Positions 1 through 6,701 of a stretch of DNA of 12,357 nt are shown here, piece by piece (within the stretch, counting starts at the first letter, position 1; each line of letters begins with the position of its first letter). A program made the position numbers and the translations under genes. Source of the stretch: Opitutaceae bacterium. GTDB taxonomy: Bacteria; Verrucomicrobiota; Verrucomicrobiia; Opitutales; Opitutaceae. A model generated the notes under the pieces. It made no database searches. It was given only the letters and a program-made list of their open reading frames with translations, and was not told the origin of the DNA. The stretch is taken from NCBI GenBank assembly GCA_025352845.1, contig JANXSC010000224.1, positions 1-12,357 on the forward strand. Direction: 5' to 3'.

Positions 1-356
1 TCCATGTTCGACTGGCCGGAGCCGAGCCAGACCTCGCCGACCAGCACGTCGGTGAATTTTCGATTTGCGATTTCGGATTTTCGATTGACGGAGGAGACGA
101 GTAAGTCGCGCGGCTCTGCGCTGGCGGTGAGCGGGTCGAGAGCGACGCGCCATTTTCCATCGGCACCGGTGGCGGCAGATTTCCTCTGGCCGGCAAACTC
201 GACGGTGACGGTTGCGGCCGCATCGGCCCAGCCCCAGACGGGGACGGGCATCCCGCGCTGGAGCACCATGTGATCGGTGAACAGGCTGGCGAGTTTCACC
301 TCGGCCGCGAGCGGCGCGGTGAGGCAAAGGACGAAGAGGAGGCGTTTCAATTTCAT
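1..356 (-). CDS. Sialate O-acetylesterase (SASA family), N-terminal part, cut by window edge
   Basis: The first 118 codons are visible; the gene runs off the left edge. The protein starts with a signal peptide (MKLKRLLFVLCLTAPLAA), then an N-terminal beta-rich domain (FTDHMVLQRGMPVPVWGWA, about residues 26-44), and reaches VLVGEVWLGSGQSNM at about 104-118. The GQSNM block holds the nucleophile serine (S116 here) of SGNH-type SASA/DUF303 esterases, which remove acetyl groups from sialic acid or, in environmental bacteria, from plant or algal polysaccharides. The protein is probably periplasmic. Its ATG overlaps the stop of the upstream serine hydrolase as ATGA, so translation is likely coupled. 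Residues about 91-101 (NRKSEIANRKF) come from an AT-rich repeated tract and look like inserted material. The family call is strong; the real substrate is unknown. Confidence 0.9.
   Translation of the reverse strand, partial: MKLKRLLFVLCLTAPLAAEVKLASLFTDHMVLQRGMPVPVWGWADAAATVTVEFAGQRKSAATGADGKWRVALDPLTASAEPRDLLVSSVNRKSEIANRKFTDVLVGEVWLGSGQSNM
56..86. repeat. AT-rich repeated tract inside the SASA gene
   Basis: The decamer ATTTTCGATT occurs at 56-65 and again at 77-86, with a related TGCGATTTCGG between them. It is strikingly AT-rich against a GC-rich gene. On the minus strand it is read in frame as roughly NRKSEIANRKF. Similar 'NRKSKIANRKS' strings are familiar as translations of short intergenic repeats in many bacteria; this is from memory, not from a search. 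It probably inserted in frame into a loop of the N-terminal domain. Confidence 0.5.
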
Positions 357-1564
357 GGGGCCGTGGCGGATTTCTTGTTGGCGGGAGAGATATTCAAGGC
401 GGCGCCGAGCGCGTCCTGATAGGCGCGGCGCATGTCGGAGTTGTCGGGATTGCCGCGGATGCCGGCGCGCTGGATCAGGTAAACATAGGCGAGCCCGCGC
501 ACGGGATCAGCCCAGCTTTGCGTGCCGTGGGCGCCGCCGTGGCCGAACGTGCCGGGGGAGAAATAGGCGTTGGCCTCAAGCTGCGCGGGATCTTCGACGA
601 CGCAGAAGCCCAGGCCCCACGGCATGCCGGGGCGGGCGCGGAGGTCGGCGGTTTGCTTGCGCGTCATCTCGGCGACGGTGCCGGCATAGAGGATGCGGCG
701 GCCGTTGGCGACCCCGCCGTTGAGCATCATCTGATAAAAACGGGCGACATCGGCGGCCGTGGAAAAGAGTCCGGCTCCGCCCAGCGCAGGCCGCGCGCGA
801 TCGGTCGTGGCGCCGCCGTAGAGGTAGGCGATGGGCGTTTCGGCGAGTTTGCCGGTTTGCGCATCGGGTCGGTAGTTGTGCGCGAAACGCTTTTCCTGTT
901 CCGGCGACAGCCAGAAGGTCGTGTCCTTCATCCCGAGCGGATCGAAGAGACGCTTTTGGAGAAACGCGGCGAATGACGCGCCGCTTACGACCTCGACAAC
1001 GCGGCCCAACACGTCGATGCCCGCGGTCGAGTAGGCCCAGCGCGTGCCGGGCTGGAAGCGCAGCGGCTCGCGCGCGAGGACTTTCGCGAACTCGGAAATG
1101 GTCCAGTGCGGCTGCGTGGCGGGATATTCGGCGAGCCCGCTGGTGTGCGTGAGCACGTCGCGCAACGTGATCGGCCGCGTGGCTTTCACGAGGCTGCGGC
1201 GTTCGGCCGTGCTTTCCTGGATGACCCACTGGCCGCGAAATTCCGGCAGGAATTTCTCCACGGGATCGTCGAACGTGAGCCGCGCATCATCGACGAGCAG
1301 GCCGAGGGCGACGGCGGCGATCGGCTTCGTCATCGAGGCGATCCAGAAAATGTCATCGGTGCGCAGCGTGCGGCCGGTGGCGAGATCGCTGACGCCGACG
1401 GCGGAAAGGTGCAGCACGCGATCCTTGTCGGCGAGCAGCGCCACGGCGCCGGAAATCTCGCCGCGATCGACGAACGTTTTTTGCCCGGCGGGGATGGCGG
1501 CGAACTTGTCCTGGGCGACGAGGCGCAGTGCGAGGACGAACGGCAGGAGGCAGCGGAGGCGCAT
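353..1564 (-). CDS. Serine hydrolase, beta-lactamase / S12 (class C-like) family
   Basis: A 403-residue secreted protein with a short signal peptide (MRLRCLLPFVLALRLVAQ). The penicillin-binding-protein fold is shown by S77-M-T-K80 (SxxK nucleophile and base, in WIASMTKPI), by Y178-S-T (position of the YxN motif, in RWAYSTAGIDVLG), by the LRDVLTHTSGL block near 135-144, and by GHGGAHGT near 341-348 (position of the KTG/HxG motif). The family covers esterases, D-alanyl peptidases and beta-lactamase-like enzymes; the linked esterases favour an esterase role, but this is inference. It starts 6 nt after the upstream esterase stop, and its TGA overlaps the next ATG, so it is the middle gene of a three-gene operon. 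YST in place of YxN is notable and may mark a subfamily. Confidence 0.9.
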   Translation of the reverse strand: MRLRCLLPFVLALRLVAQDKFAAIPAGQKTFVDRGEISGAVALLADKDRVLHLSAVGVSDLATGRTLRTDDIFWIASMTKPIAAVALGLLVDDARLTFDDPVEKFLPEFRGQWVIQESTAERRSLVKATRPITLRDVLTHTSGLAEYPATQPHWTISEFAKVLAREPLRFQPGTRWAYSTAGIDVLGRVVEVVSGASFAAFLQKRLFDPLGMKDTTFWLSPEQEKRFAHNYRPDAQTGKLAETPIAYLYGGATTDRARPALGGAGLFSTAADVARFYQMMLNGGVANGRRILYAGTVAEMTRKQTADLRARPGMPWGLGFCVVEDPAQLEANAYFSPGTFGHGGAHGTQSWADPVRGLAYVYLIQRAGIRGNPDNSDMRRAYQDALGAALNISPANKKSATAP

Positions 1565-1570
1565 GGGAAA

Positions 1571-2491
1571 TTACGGCGCGGTGCCGTGGCGCGAAGTGGC
1601 GGGCGTGGGTTTCAGCAGACCGCGAAACGCCATCCAGTCGGCCGCGCGCGCGGGCCACGTGGTGTGCGGAGCGGTGCCGGGACGGATGCCATAGCCGTGG
1701 CCGCCCTCGCCCCAGACGTGCAGCTCGGCCGCGACGCCGGAGCGCTTCAACGCGAGATAAAGATAGACGGCCTGCTCCGAGCCGCCGCGATCATCGTGCG
1801 AGATCGCAAGGAAGGTCGGCGGCGTTTCCTTGCTGATGCGAATCTCCGGGTTGAGCGCGGGCGGCTCGGTGCCGGTGCCCCGCTGGAGGACGCCGCCCGG
1901 GTAAATGATGATCGAGAAATCGGGCCGCGTGGGCGCGCGGTCAATTTCATCGATCGCGTCATACATCCGCCGCTCAAAACCCGTGATGAGATTCGCGGCG
2001 ATCTGGCCGCCGGCGGAGAAACCGAGAATCCCGATGCGCTGCGGATCGAGGCCCCACGCGGATGCGTTCGAGCGCAGGATGCTCATTGCGCGTTGCGCGT
2101 CCTGCGAGGAGGGCAGCGAGCGTGCCATCCCTTCGCGCTGGGGAATGCGATATTTGAGAACAACGCCGGTGACGCCGATGGACGTGAGCCACGTCGCGAC
2201 ATCGGCGCCTTCGTGCCCCATCGAGAGCTGGAAGAATCCGCCACCGGGACAGATGAGGACGGCGGCGCCGGTGTCCTTTTCCTTGGCGGGGCGATACACC
2301 GCGAGCGTCGGAGTCGTGACCGTGCCGCGAATCATGACACCGGCCTCGTGCTGTTCCTCGCCGAGATTCGGTTTGTCGCCCGGTGGGAGGCCAGGCCAGA
2401 CGTTCAGCGTGAGGCTGGGTTCCACAGCGAAAGCCGCGGCGAGTGCGAGCATGCCAGCGGCGACGTAACGCGAGAGCGAGAGGAGTCTCAT
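1571..2491 (-). CDS. Secreted alpha/beta-hydrolase esterase (BD-FAE / acetyl-esterase type)
   Basis: With the ATG at 2491 the protein has 306 residues and opens with a clear signal peptide (MRLLSLSRYVAAGMLALAAAFA); an upstream in-frame ATG at 2581 would place 30 unrelated residues before it, so 2491 is preferred. The mature protein begins like many polysaccharide esterases (VWPGLPPGDKP). The catalytic layout is visible: oxyanion loop CPGGGF (about 81-86), nucleophile elbow G-F-S159-A-G-G, an acid in AISHDD (about 229-234) and the histidine in GGHGYG (H265). Relatives are annotated as acetyl-xylan or feruloyl-type esterases or as 'endo-1,4-beta-xylanase B'-like. It is the first gene of the minus-strand operon. 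No good Shine-Dalgarno sequence is seen upstream. Exact substrate unknown. Confidence 0.88.
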   Translation of the reverse strand: MRLLSLSRYVAAGMLALAAAFAVEPSLTLNVWPGLPPGDKPNLGEEQHEAGVMIRGTVTTPTLAVYRPAKEKDTGAAVLICPGGGFFQLSMGHEGADVATWLTSIGVTGVVLKYRIPQREGMARSLPSSQDAQRAMSILRSNASAWGLDPQRIGILGFSAGGQIAANLITGFERRMYDAIDEIDRAPTRPDFSIIIYPGGVLQRGTGTEPPALNPEIRISKETPPTFLAISHDDRGGSEQAVYLYLALKRSGVAAELHVWGEGGHGYGIRPGTAPHTTWPARAADWMAFRGLLKPTPATSRHGTAP

Positions 2492-2767
2492 GGGTGGGGC
2501 GGAGCGATGGGGGATGGGGCGTGCTTTTGCCCGCAGGCGAACGACGAGAAGGCGATCGCCCGACAGTGTCGGCGGGCCCAAAGCGGCGGCAATGCCCCCG
2601 ATACTTGGACCGTCAGACGGCGATCACGACCGTCTCCAACGTGGGCATGACGAAAGTCGACGTGCCCGAAGCCGCGCCGAATAAGCTCGGGTCTTGAAGT
2701 GCCGGGAGGCTTGCGTCCTGCTTGGGCGTTGCGTCGTCGTCGTGTGCGGCCCGCAAATTTTCCCCGC
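2492..2767. promoter_or_regulatory. Divergent intergenic region between two hydrolase transcription units
   Basis: This 276-nt gap separates the minus-strand esterase operon from the plus-strand serine hydrolase and must hold both promoters unless one is read from further away. I cannot point to a convincing -35/-10 pair or Shine-Dalgarno for either gene. Open frames here have the arginine-rich look of antisense frames in GC-rich DNA and no recognisable domain. Confidence 0.4.
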
Positions 2768-4255
2768 ATGAAACTCCACCGTCTGCTCCTCGCGTTTCCC
2801 GTTTTGCTGTGCGCGCTCGCGCGTGGCACCGATCTGCCGCGCAGCGCGCCGGAGAAACAGGGCGTGTCGTCCACGGCGCTGCTCGGGTTCATCGCCGAAG
2901 CCGAGGCAAAAATCGACGCGCTGCACAGCGTGATGATCGTGCGGCACGGCAGCGTCATCGCCGAGGGCTGGTGGGCGCCGTATGCGGCGGAGGAGCCGCA
3001 CCAGATGTTTTCGCTGAGCAAGAGCTTCACCTCGACGGCGGTCGGCCTCGCGGTCGCGGACGGGAAGCTGAACGTGGAGGATCTCGTGTTGAAGTTTTTT
3101 CCAGACGAGGCACCGGAGAAACCGAGCGCGAATCTCCGCGCGATGCGGGTGCGCGACTTGCTCACCATGTCCACGGGACATCACAACGAGGACCTCCAGA
3201 ATTTTCCCTACGGCGGGGAGGAGAACGTCGTGAAAAAATTCCTCTCGCTGCAGGTGACGCACAAGCCGGGGACGTTCTTCGTCTATAACACGCCCGCGAC
3301 CTACATGCTCTCGGCCATCGTGCAGAAGGTGACCGGGCAGTCCGTGCTGGAGTATTTGCGACCGCGGTTGTTCGATCCGCTCGGCATTGCGAACCCCACG
3401 TGGGAGGCGAGCAAGCAGGGCGTGTCGATGGGCGGCTTCGGGCTGAGCATCCGCACGGAAGACATCGCGAAGTTCGGGCAGCTTTATCTGCAACGCGGGC
3501 AGTGGAACGGGAAGCAACTCGTGCCGGCGGCGTGGACGGAGACGGCGACGTCGCGTTGGATGTCGAACGGCAGCAATCCCGCGAGCGACTGGGATCAGGG
3601 TTACGGCTTTCAGTTTTGGCGGTGCCGCAACGGCGCGTTTCGCGGCGACGGGGCGCATGGGCAGTTCTGCATCGTGATGCCGGAGCACGACACCGTCATC
3701 GCGATCACGGCGGGCACGCGCGATCTGCAGGGCGTGCTCAACGTGGTCTGGGCGAAAATTCTCCCGGCGCTGCAAAACAAGTCCGCGCTTCCGGCTGATG
3801 CCGCCGCGCAAGCGAAACTGAAGGCGAAGCTCGCGGGCCTCTCGCTCAAGCATCCTGTCGCGGTTGCGATTCCCCCGCTCGCGCAGGAAATCGCGGGCCG
3901 GCGCTATGTGTTTCCCGCCAATCCGCTGGGCATCGAGTCGGTCGCGCTCGCGCCGTCGGCCGAGGGTGGAAGCGCGTCTCAGCTCACGACCGTCGTCGCC
4001 GGCAAGCGGGAGCGCATCGATCTCGCGCCGGGCGATTGGGTGAAAGGCGAAGTCGCGCAGGGCCCGACGGCCGGCGTGGTCGCCCTGAGCGGCGCGTGGA
4101 CCGCGGCCGACACCTTCACGCTCGATCTTGTGCGCTACCGCACGCCGTTTGTGCTGCGGCACCGCTTGAAATTCATGGGTGATGAAGTGTTGCTCACGAT
4201 CGAACCCAATGTCGGTGGCGGCGCGTCGCCCCCGCTCGTCGGCCGGCGCGAGTAG
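2768..4255 (+). CDS. Serine hydrolase, beta-lactamase / S12 family (second, distinct copy)
   Basis: Starting at 2768 gives 495 residues with a signal peptide (MKLHRLLLAFPVLLCALARG); the frame is open upstream to 2699 but those residues are not signal-like. Motifs: F-S82-L-S-K85 (SxxK), VRDLLTMSTGH (about 128-138), F-V-Y173-N-T-P-A-T (Y motif), LFDPLGI (about 201-207), and RGDGAHGQF (about 292-300, HxG-like motif). The S12 domain fills about 30-335; a further 150-residue C-terminal region is beta-rich and of unknown role, as in other long family members. Related proteins are annotated as 6-aminohexanoate-dimer hydrolase-like or general esterases. It shares little beyond the fold with the serine hydrolase at 353-1564, so it is not a recent duplicate. 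Monocistronic, followed by a palindrome. Confidence 0.9.
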   Translation: MKLHRLLLAFPVLLCALARGTDLPRSAPEKQGVSSTALLGFIAEAEAKIDALHSVMIVRHGSVIAEGWWAPYAAEEPHQMFSLSKSFTSTAVGLAVADGKLNVEDLVLKFFPDEAPEKPSANLRAMRVRDLLTMSTGHHNEDLQNFPYGGEENVVKKFLSLQVTHKPGTFFVYNTPATYMLSAIVQKVTGQSVLEYLRPRLFDPLGIANPTWEASKQGVSMGGFGLSIRTEDIAKFGQLYLQRGQWNGKQLVPAAWTETATSRWMSNGSNPASDWDQGYGFQFWRCRNGAFRGDGAHGQFCIVMPEHDTVIAITAGTRDLQGVLNVVWAKILPALQNKSALPADAAAQAKLKAKLAGLSLKHPVAVAIPPLAQEIAGRRYVFPANPLGIESVALAPSAEGGSASQLTTVVAGKRERIDLAPGDWVKGEVAQGPTAGVVALSGAWTAADTFTLDLVRYRTPFVLRHRLKFMGDEVLLTIEPNVGGGASPPLVGRRE

Positions 4256-4260
4256 CGCGC

Positions 4261-4326
4261 AACGGAGCGGCGGCTTTCCAGCCGCCGATGACCCGATGCG
4301 GGCGGCTGGAAAACCGCCCCTCCGTT
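4261..4326. repeat. REP-like palindrome, 26-nt arms
   Basis: The arms 4261-4286 and 4301-4326 are inverted copies matching at 24 of 26 positions, around a 14-nt loop. Each arm contains GGCGGCTGGAAA or its complement. The element begins 6 nt after the serine hydrolase stop and could act as a bidirectional transcription stop or RNA-stabilising hairpin. Its form, with GC-rich arms and location between genes, fits a dispersed REP-type repeat, but only one copy is in this window. Confidence 0.75.
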
Positions 4327-4343
4327 GTGGCGCTGGCACGGGA

Positions 4344-4371
4344 TTGCGTGACGGGGCGCGATGCGTATGAC
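4344..4371 (+). promoter_or_regulatory. Candidate sigma70-type promoter, possibly giving a leaderless mRNA
   Basis: TTGCGT at 4344-4349 and TATGAC at 4366-4371 are separated by 16 nt. The expected transcription start, about 7 nt after the -10 box, falls on or next to the ATG at 4378, so the transcript would have almost no leader. No Shine-Dalgarno is seen before that ATG, which fits. Matches to consensus are partial. Confidence 0.35.
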
Positions 4372-4377
4372 GGACGC

Positions 4378-5703
4378 ATGACACCCCTCCGACTCATCGC
4401 TCCGCTGGCGTTTCTTTTCACCGTCACTCTCACCCATGCCGCCGCCGTGAAGGATCGCGAGGGCGCGGTGCGCGGCGACAAGGCCGCGATGGAAAACGAC
4501 GCGCGCTGGCTCTACAACGACGTCGACCGCGGCTTCGCCGAGGCAAAGAAGACCGGCAAGCCGCTGCTCGTTGTGCTGCGCTGCGTGCCGTGTCTTTCGT
4601 GCGTGGGGCTCGATGCGCAGGTGCTGACCGAGCCCGCGCTCGCGCCGCTGCTCGACCGGTTCGTGTGCGTGCGCCTGATCAACGCCAACGCGATCGACCT
4701 CGCGCGCTTCCAGTTCGATTACGACCTGTCGTTTTCGACGATGTTCTTCAACGCCGACGGCACGATCTACGGCCGCTACGGCTCGTGGGTCCATCAGGCC
4801 GATCCCGATCAGAAGGAGACCATCGGCTACCGCAAGGCGCTCGAAGGCGCGCTCGCGCTCCATCGCGGCTATCCGGCCAACCGGGCTTCGCTCGAAGGCA
4901 AGCAGGGCGGACCGACGCCGTTTCGCACCCCGGTCGAGATTCCCGAGCTGGCGAAAAAATACGGCCGCGAACTCAACTGGGGCGGCAACGTCATGCAGAG
5001 CTGCGTCCATTGTCACCAGGTCGGCGAGGCGTTTCGCGGCTACTACCGCGAGAAGGGCGAACCTGTGCCGCTCGACCGCATCTACCCGATGCCCGCTGCC
5101 GAGACGATCGGCCTGAGCCTCGCGCCGGACAAGACGGCGGCGATCACGGCGGTTGAGGCGGACTCGATTGCCGGGCGCGCGGGCTTCAAGGCGGGCGACG
5201 AGTTTATTTCGTTCGCCGGCCAGCCGCTGATCTCGATCGCGGATTTTTCGTGGGTGCTGCACCGCGCTCCGGAGTCGGGCGCGCTCGCCGCAGTCGTGAA
5301 ACGCGGCGGTGCCGACGTCGCGCTCGCGGTGGCGCTGCCCGCTGGCTGGCGGATGAGGACCGACATCTCGAAACGCGTCGGCACGTGGTCGATGCGAGCG
5401 ATGGCCTTCGGCGGGCTCACGCTCGTCGATCTCGATGACACGGCGCGCAAGGAGCGTGGGATCGCGCCGGACGCGCTGGCGCTTTTCGTAAAAGGCATGG
5501 GGCAGTTCAACAAGCACGGCACCGCGAAGAAAGCCGGCTTCCTCAAAGACGATGTGATCGTCGAGTTTGCCGGCGAGAACTCGCGCCTAACTGAGGGCGA
5601 ACTCATCGGCCGCGTGCTCGCGACCACGAAACTCGGCGAGACCGTGGAGGTGACCGTGCTCCGCGGCCGCGAGCGCATGGCGTTGAAGCTGCCGATGCAG
5701 TGA
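4378..5703 (+). CDS. Secreted thioredoxin-like / PDZ protein with a CxxCH heme motif
   Basis: The ATG at 4378 gives 441 residues beginning with a signal peptide (MTPLRLIAPLAFLFTVTLTHA). An earlier in-frame ATG at 4288 lies inside the palindrome and is unlikely. A thioredoxin-like domain spans about 45-165 (GKPLLVVLRCVPCLSC), with the redox pair C69-V-P-C72 and a third cysteine C75. Next comes N-V-M-Q-S-C209-V-H-C212-H213, a covalent c-type heme motif. Two PDZ-like regions follow, about 240-320 and 365-440 (AGFKAGDEFISFAGQ; AGFLKDDVIVEFAGE). I recall a family named Trx7/PDZ (seleno)protein in planctomycete/verrucomicrobial genomes, in which a cysteine of the redox site can be selenocysteine; here all are cysteines. 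Likely periplasmic redox or electron-transfer scaffold; partner unknown. Confidence 0.85.
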   Translation: MTPLRLIAPLAFLFTVTLTHAAAVKDREGAVRGDKAAMENDARWLYNDVDRGFAEAKKTGKPLLVVLRCVPCLSCVGLDAQVLTEPALAPLLDRFVCVRLINANAIDLARFQFDYDLSFSTMFFNADGTIYGRYGSWVHQADPDQKETIGYRKALEGALALHRGYPANRASLEGKQGGPTPFRTPVEIPELAKKYGRELNWGGNVMQSCVHCHQVGEAFRGYYREKGEPVPLDRIYPMPAAETIGLSLAPDKTAAITAVEADSIAGRAGFKAGDEFISFAGQPLISIADFSWVLHRAPESGALAAVVKRGGADVALAVALPAGWRMRTDISKRVGTWSMRAMAFGGLTLVDLDDTARKERGIAPDALALFVKGMGQFNKHGTAKKAGFLKDDVIVEFAGENSRLTEGELIGRVLATTKLGETVEVTVLRGRERMALKLPMQ

Positions 5704-5754
5704 GGGGGGAGAAGCCCGCGTGCTAGCGATGCCCGCTGGCTCCACCTTCGAGCC

Positions 5755-5940
5755 ATGTCATTCGTCCAGCTCCAGCAGGAACTGAAGAACTCTCGCCGCG
5801 GGAGAAGCTGGCACTGGGAATTATTTGGCCAGGGACGCCGTCGATTTGACCGAGCCTTCCGAGACTCAAGTGGCCGAGCTAGACCGGCGCTACGCCGACG
5901 CCGTGGCACATCCGGAGAAATTGCTCCCGCCCGGTGAAGG
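5755..5940 (+). pseudogene. Broken antitoxin, putative addiction-module component family (PF09720-like)
   Basis: Three reading frames in succession give one family-like sequence: MSFVQLQQELK from the ATG at 5755, then LSPREKLALGI after an apparent 1-nt loss near 5788-5791, then LARDAVDLTEPSETQVAELD and RRYADAVAHPEKLLPPGE after a second shift near 5822-5825. The 'LSP.E.L.L' start and 'LDRR...A.HPE..LPPGE' end resemble small antitoxins paired with RelE/ParE toxins. No single frame encodes it, so it is a remnant unless the base calls are wrong. The expected partner gene does not follow; lower-GC DNA does. The toxin-like remnant at 6888-7199 on the same strand is the natural candidate partner. 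Confidence 0.6.
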
Positions 5941-5971
5941 TCAGTTTTTCACCAGCAGGTATTTTGTATTC

Positions 5972-6019
5972 ATGAGGCGGGGCATTATACACCCGCCTTC
6001 TCATTCTTACTGGTTAGCC
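5972..6019 (-). repeat. attC-like 3' end of a cassette-like unit: GGCTAAC core plus bulged hairpin
   Basis: On the minus strand, GGCTAAC (6019-6013) begins 6 nt after the stop of the small membrane-protein gene. An imperfect hairpin follows: ATGAG 5972-5976 pairs with CTCAT 6000-6004 and GCGGG 5977-5981 with CCCGC 5992-5996, leaving a 3-nt bulge. The core is the complement of GTTAGCC and so matches the GTTGGCC at the other end of the unit as GTTRGCC. It departs from the classic RYYYAAC consensus at one base. No second core heptamer closes this site, so it is incomplete. Confidence 0.35.
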
Positions 6020-6025
6020 TTTTGA

Positions 6026-6592
6026 TTAAAAGGGAACTTCCTCATCGAGTGGCGCCGATCTCGGTTTCTGAGAATAACCGACTGGTGAAGTGCACTGTTT
6101 AAGAAACTTTCTGATCCTTCGTCGCGAATAGCGACGCTTCTTAAAAATGCCCTCCCCGGTGGGTAAAAGATATGGGCGAAACACTTCCTCCAAGGGCGTT
6201 CGATAGCCTTCGATATCCACCGCCACCGAAGCACACGCACTGTCGAATAGATCGGAGGTATTCTTGAGCGGCTCCGCCAAATCTGCGAACTCGAGGAGCT
6301 TTGAGAACAAGGGTTCGATCACCTCCTGAACTTCGGTACCAAAGAGAAAATGGGATTCCTGAATGGACGAGACCCACTCCCACAGCTCACTCATATCGAT
6401 AAGGTGCCCGGCCCTAATGCGGTCGATCATAAGCATGGCACTCTTATAAACCTTCAAGCGCCGGTCGTATAACTGCAGAGCACGCTCATCCCGCCGGATT
6501 CGGTATTGCTGGTAAGCGATGACTGTGGTCGCGACCGCGATAGTCGGAGTCAAGAGCGCCTGAAGGAGTGCTATCACGGGGTCGGGGTTCAT
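6026..6592 (-). CDS. Small membrane-anchored protein of unknown function (cassette-like gene)
   Basis: A 188-residue protein with one N-terminal membrane helix (about 7-27, LLQALLTPTIAVATTVIAYQQ), directly followed by a basic, probably cytoplasmic coiled segment (YRIRRDERALQLYDRRLKVY, 30-49). The rest is soluble and helical, ending in a very basic patch (KKRRYSRRRIRKF). The 'IAYQQ(W/Y)R..R....L.LYDRR..VY' pattern is familiar from many small uncharacterised bacterial membrane proteins; no activity is known to me. GC content is visibly lower than in neighbouring genes. The ATG lies one base from GTTGGCC and the stop six bases from GGCTAAC, leaving almost no flanks, as in integron cassettes. It is antisense to, and sits between, toxin and antitoxin remnants. 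No own promoter is evident. Confidence 0.75.
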   Translation of the reverse strand: MNPDPVIALLQALLTPTIAVATTVIAYQQYRIRRDERALQLYDRRLKVYKSAMLMIDRIRAGHLIDMSELWEWVSSIQESHFLFGTEVQEVIEPLFSKLLEFADLAEPLKNTSDLFDSACASVAVDIEGYRTPLEEVFRPYLLPTGEGIFKKRRYSRRRIRKFLKQCTSPVGYSQKPRSAPLDEEVPF

Positions 6593-6593
6593 T

Positions 6594-6679
6594 GGCCAAC
6601 GTCAATGATGAGCCACGCCCGCTACAACGTTGAACATCTCTGAGCTTTGCGAAAACCGGGCAAGTCCCGGCGTTGGCTC
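6594..6679 (-). repeat. attC-like recombination site (imperfect) upstream of the cassette-like gene
   Basis: Read on the minus strand, GAGCCAACGCC (6679-6669) pairs with GGCGTGGCTC (6619-6610), with one extra A left unpaired, as in attC L boxes. It is followed by ATCATTGAC and the core heptamer GTTGGCC (6600-6594), one base before the ATG of the membrane-protein gene. The minus-strand translation of this stretch reads KAPEPTPG...VAGVAHH, a pattern I recall at the ends of many spurious verrucomicrobial proteins and associate with dispersed attC-like repeats. The outer left core (RYYYAAC) is missing, so the site is degenerate or partial. An internal CCGGG/CCCGG hairpin (6656-6670) is also present. 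Confidence 0.4.
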
Positions 6680-6682
6680 AGG

Positions 6683-6701
6683 CGCCTTCCCAGAGAAGGC
6701 G
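6683..6701. other. Short perfect hairpin
   Basis: CGCCTTC (6683-6689) and GAAGGCG (6695-6701) form a perfect 7-bp stem with a 5-nt loop, adjacent to the attC-like site. A second small stem, AAAAGG 6720-6725 with CCTTTT 6730-6735, follows. Neither has a clean terminator T-run; the role is unknown. Confidence 0.4.

Noticed and set aside
1106..2650. 514-residue plus-strand open frame opposite the esterase operon
   Set aside because: It runs across two genes with recognised catalytic motifs on the other strand and shows no domain of its own.
353..4255. The two S12 serine hydrolases as a recent duplication
   Set aside because: They share only fold-level motifs, differ in length (403 and 495 residues) and differ around the Y motif (YST versus YNT).
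2624..4384. 586-residue minus-strand open frame opposite the second serine hydrolase
   Set aside because: Arginine/histidine-rich composition typical of antisense frames in GC-rich DNA; the plus strand encodes a clear S12 enzyme with signal peptide and motifs.
4585..4605. Possible selenocysteine at the redox site of the Trx/PDZ protein
   Set aside because: The positions are ordinary TGC/TGT cysteine codons and there is no in-frame TGA there.
4135..5517. 460-residue minus-strand open frame opposite the thioredoxin/PDZ gene
   Set aside because: Low-complexity Arg/Ala/Glu composition, no motif, and it crosses the palindrome at 4261-4326; antisense shadow.
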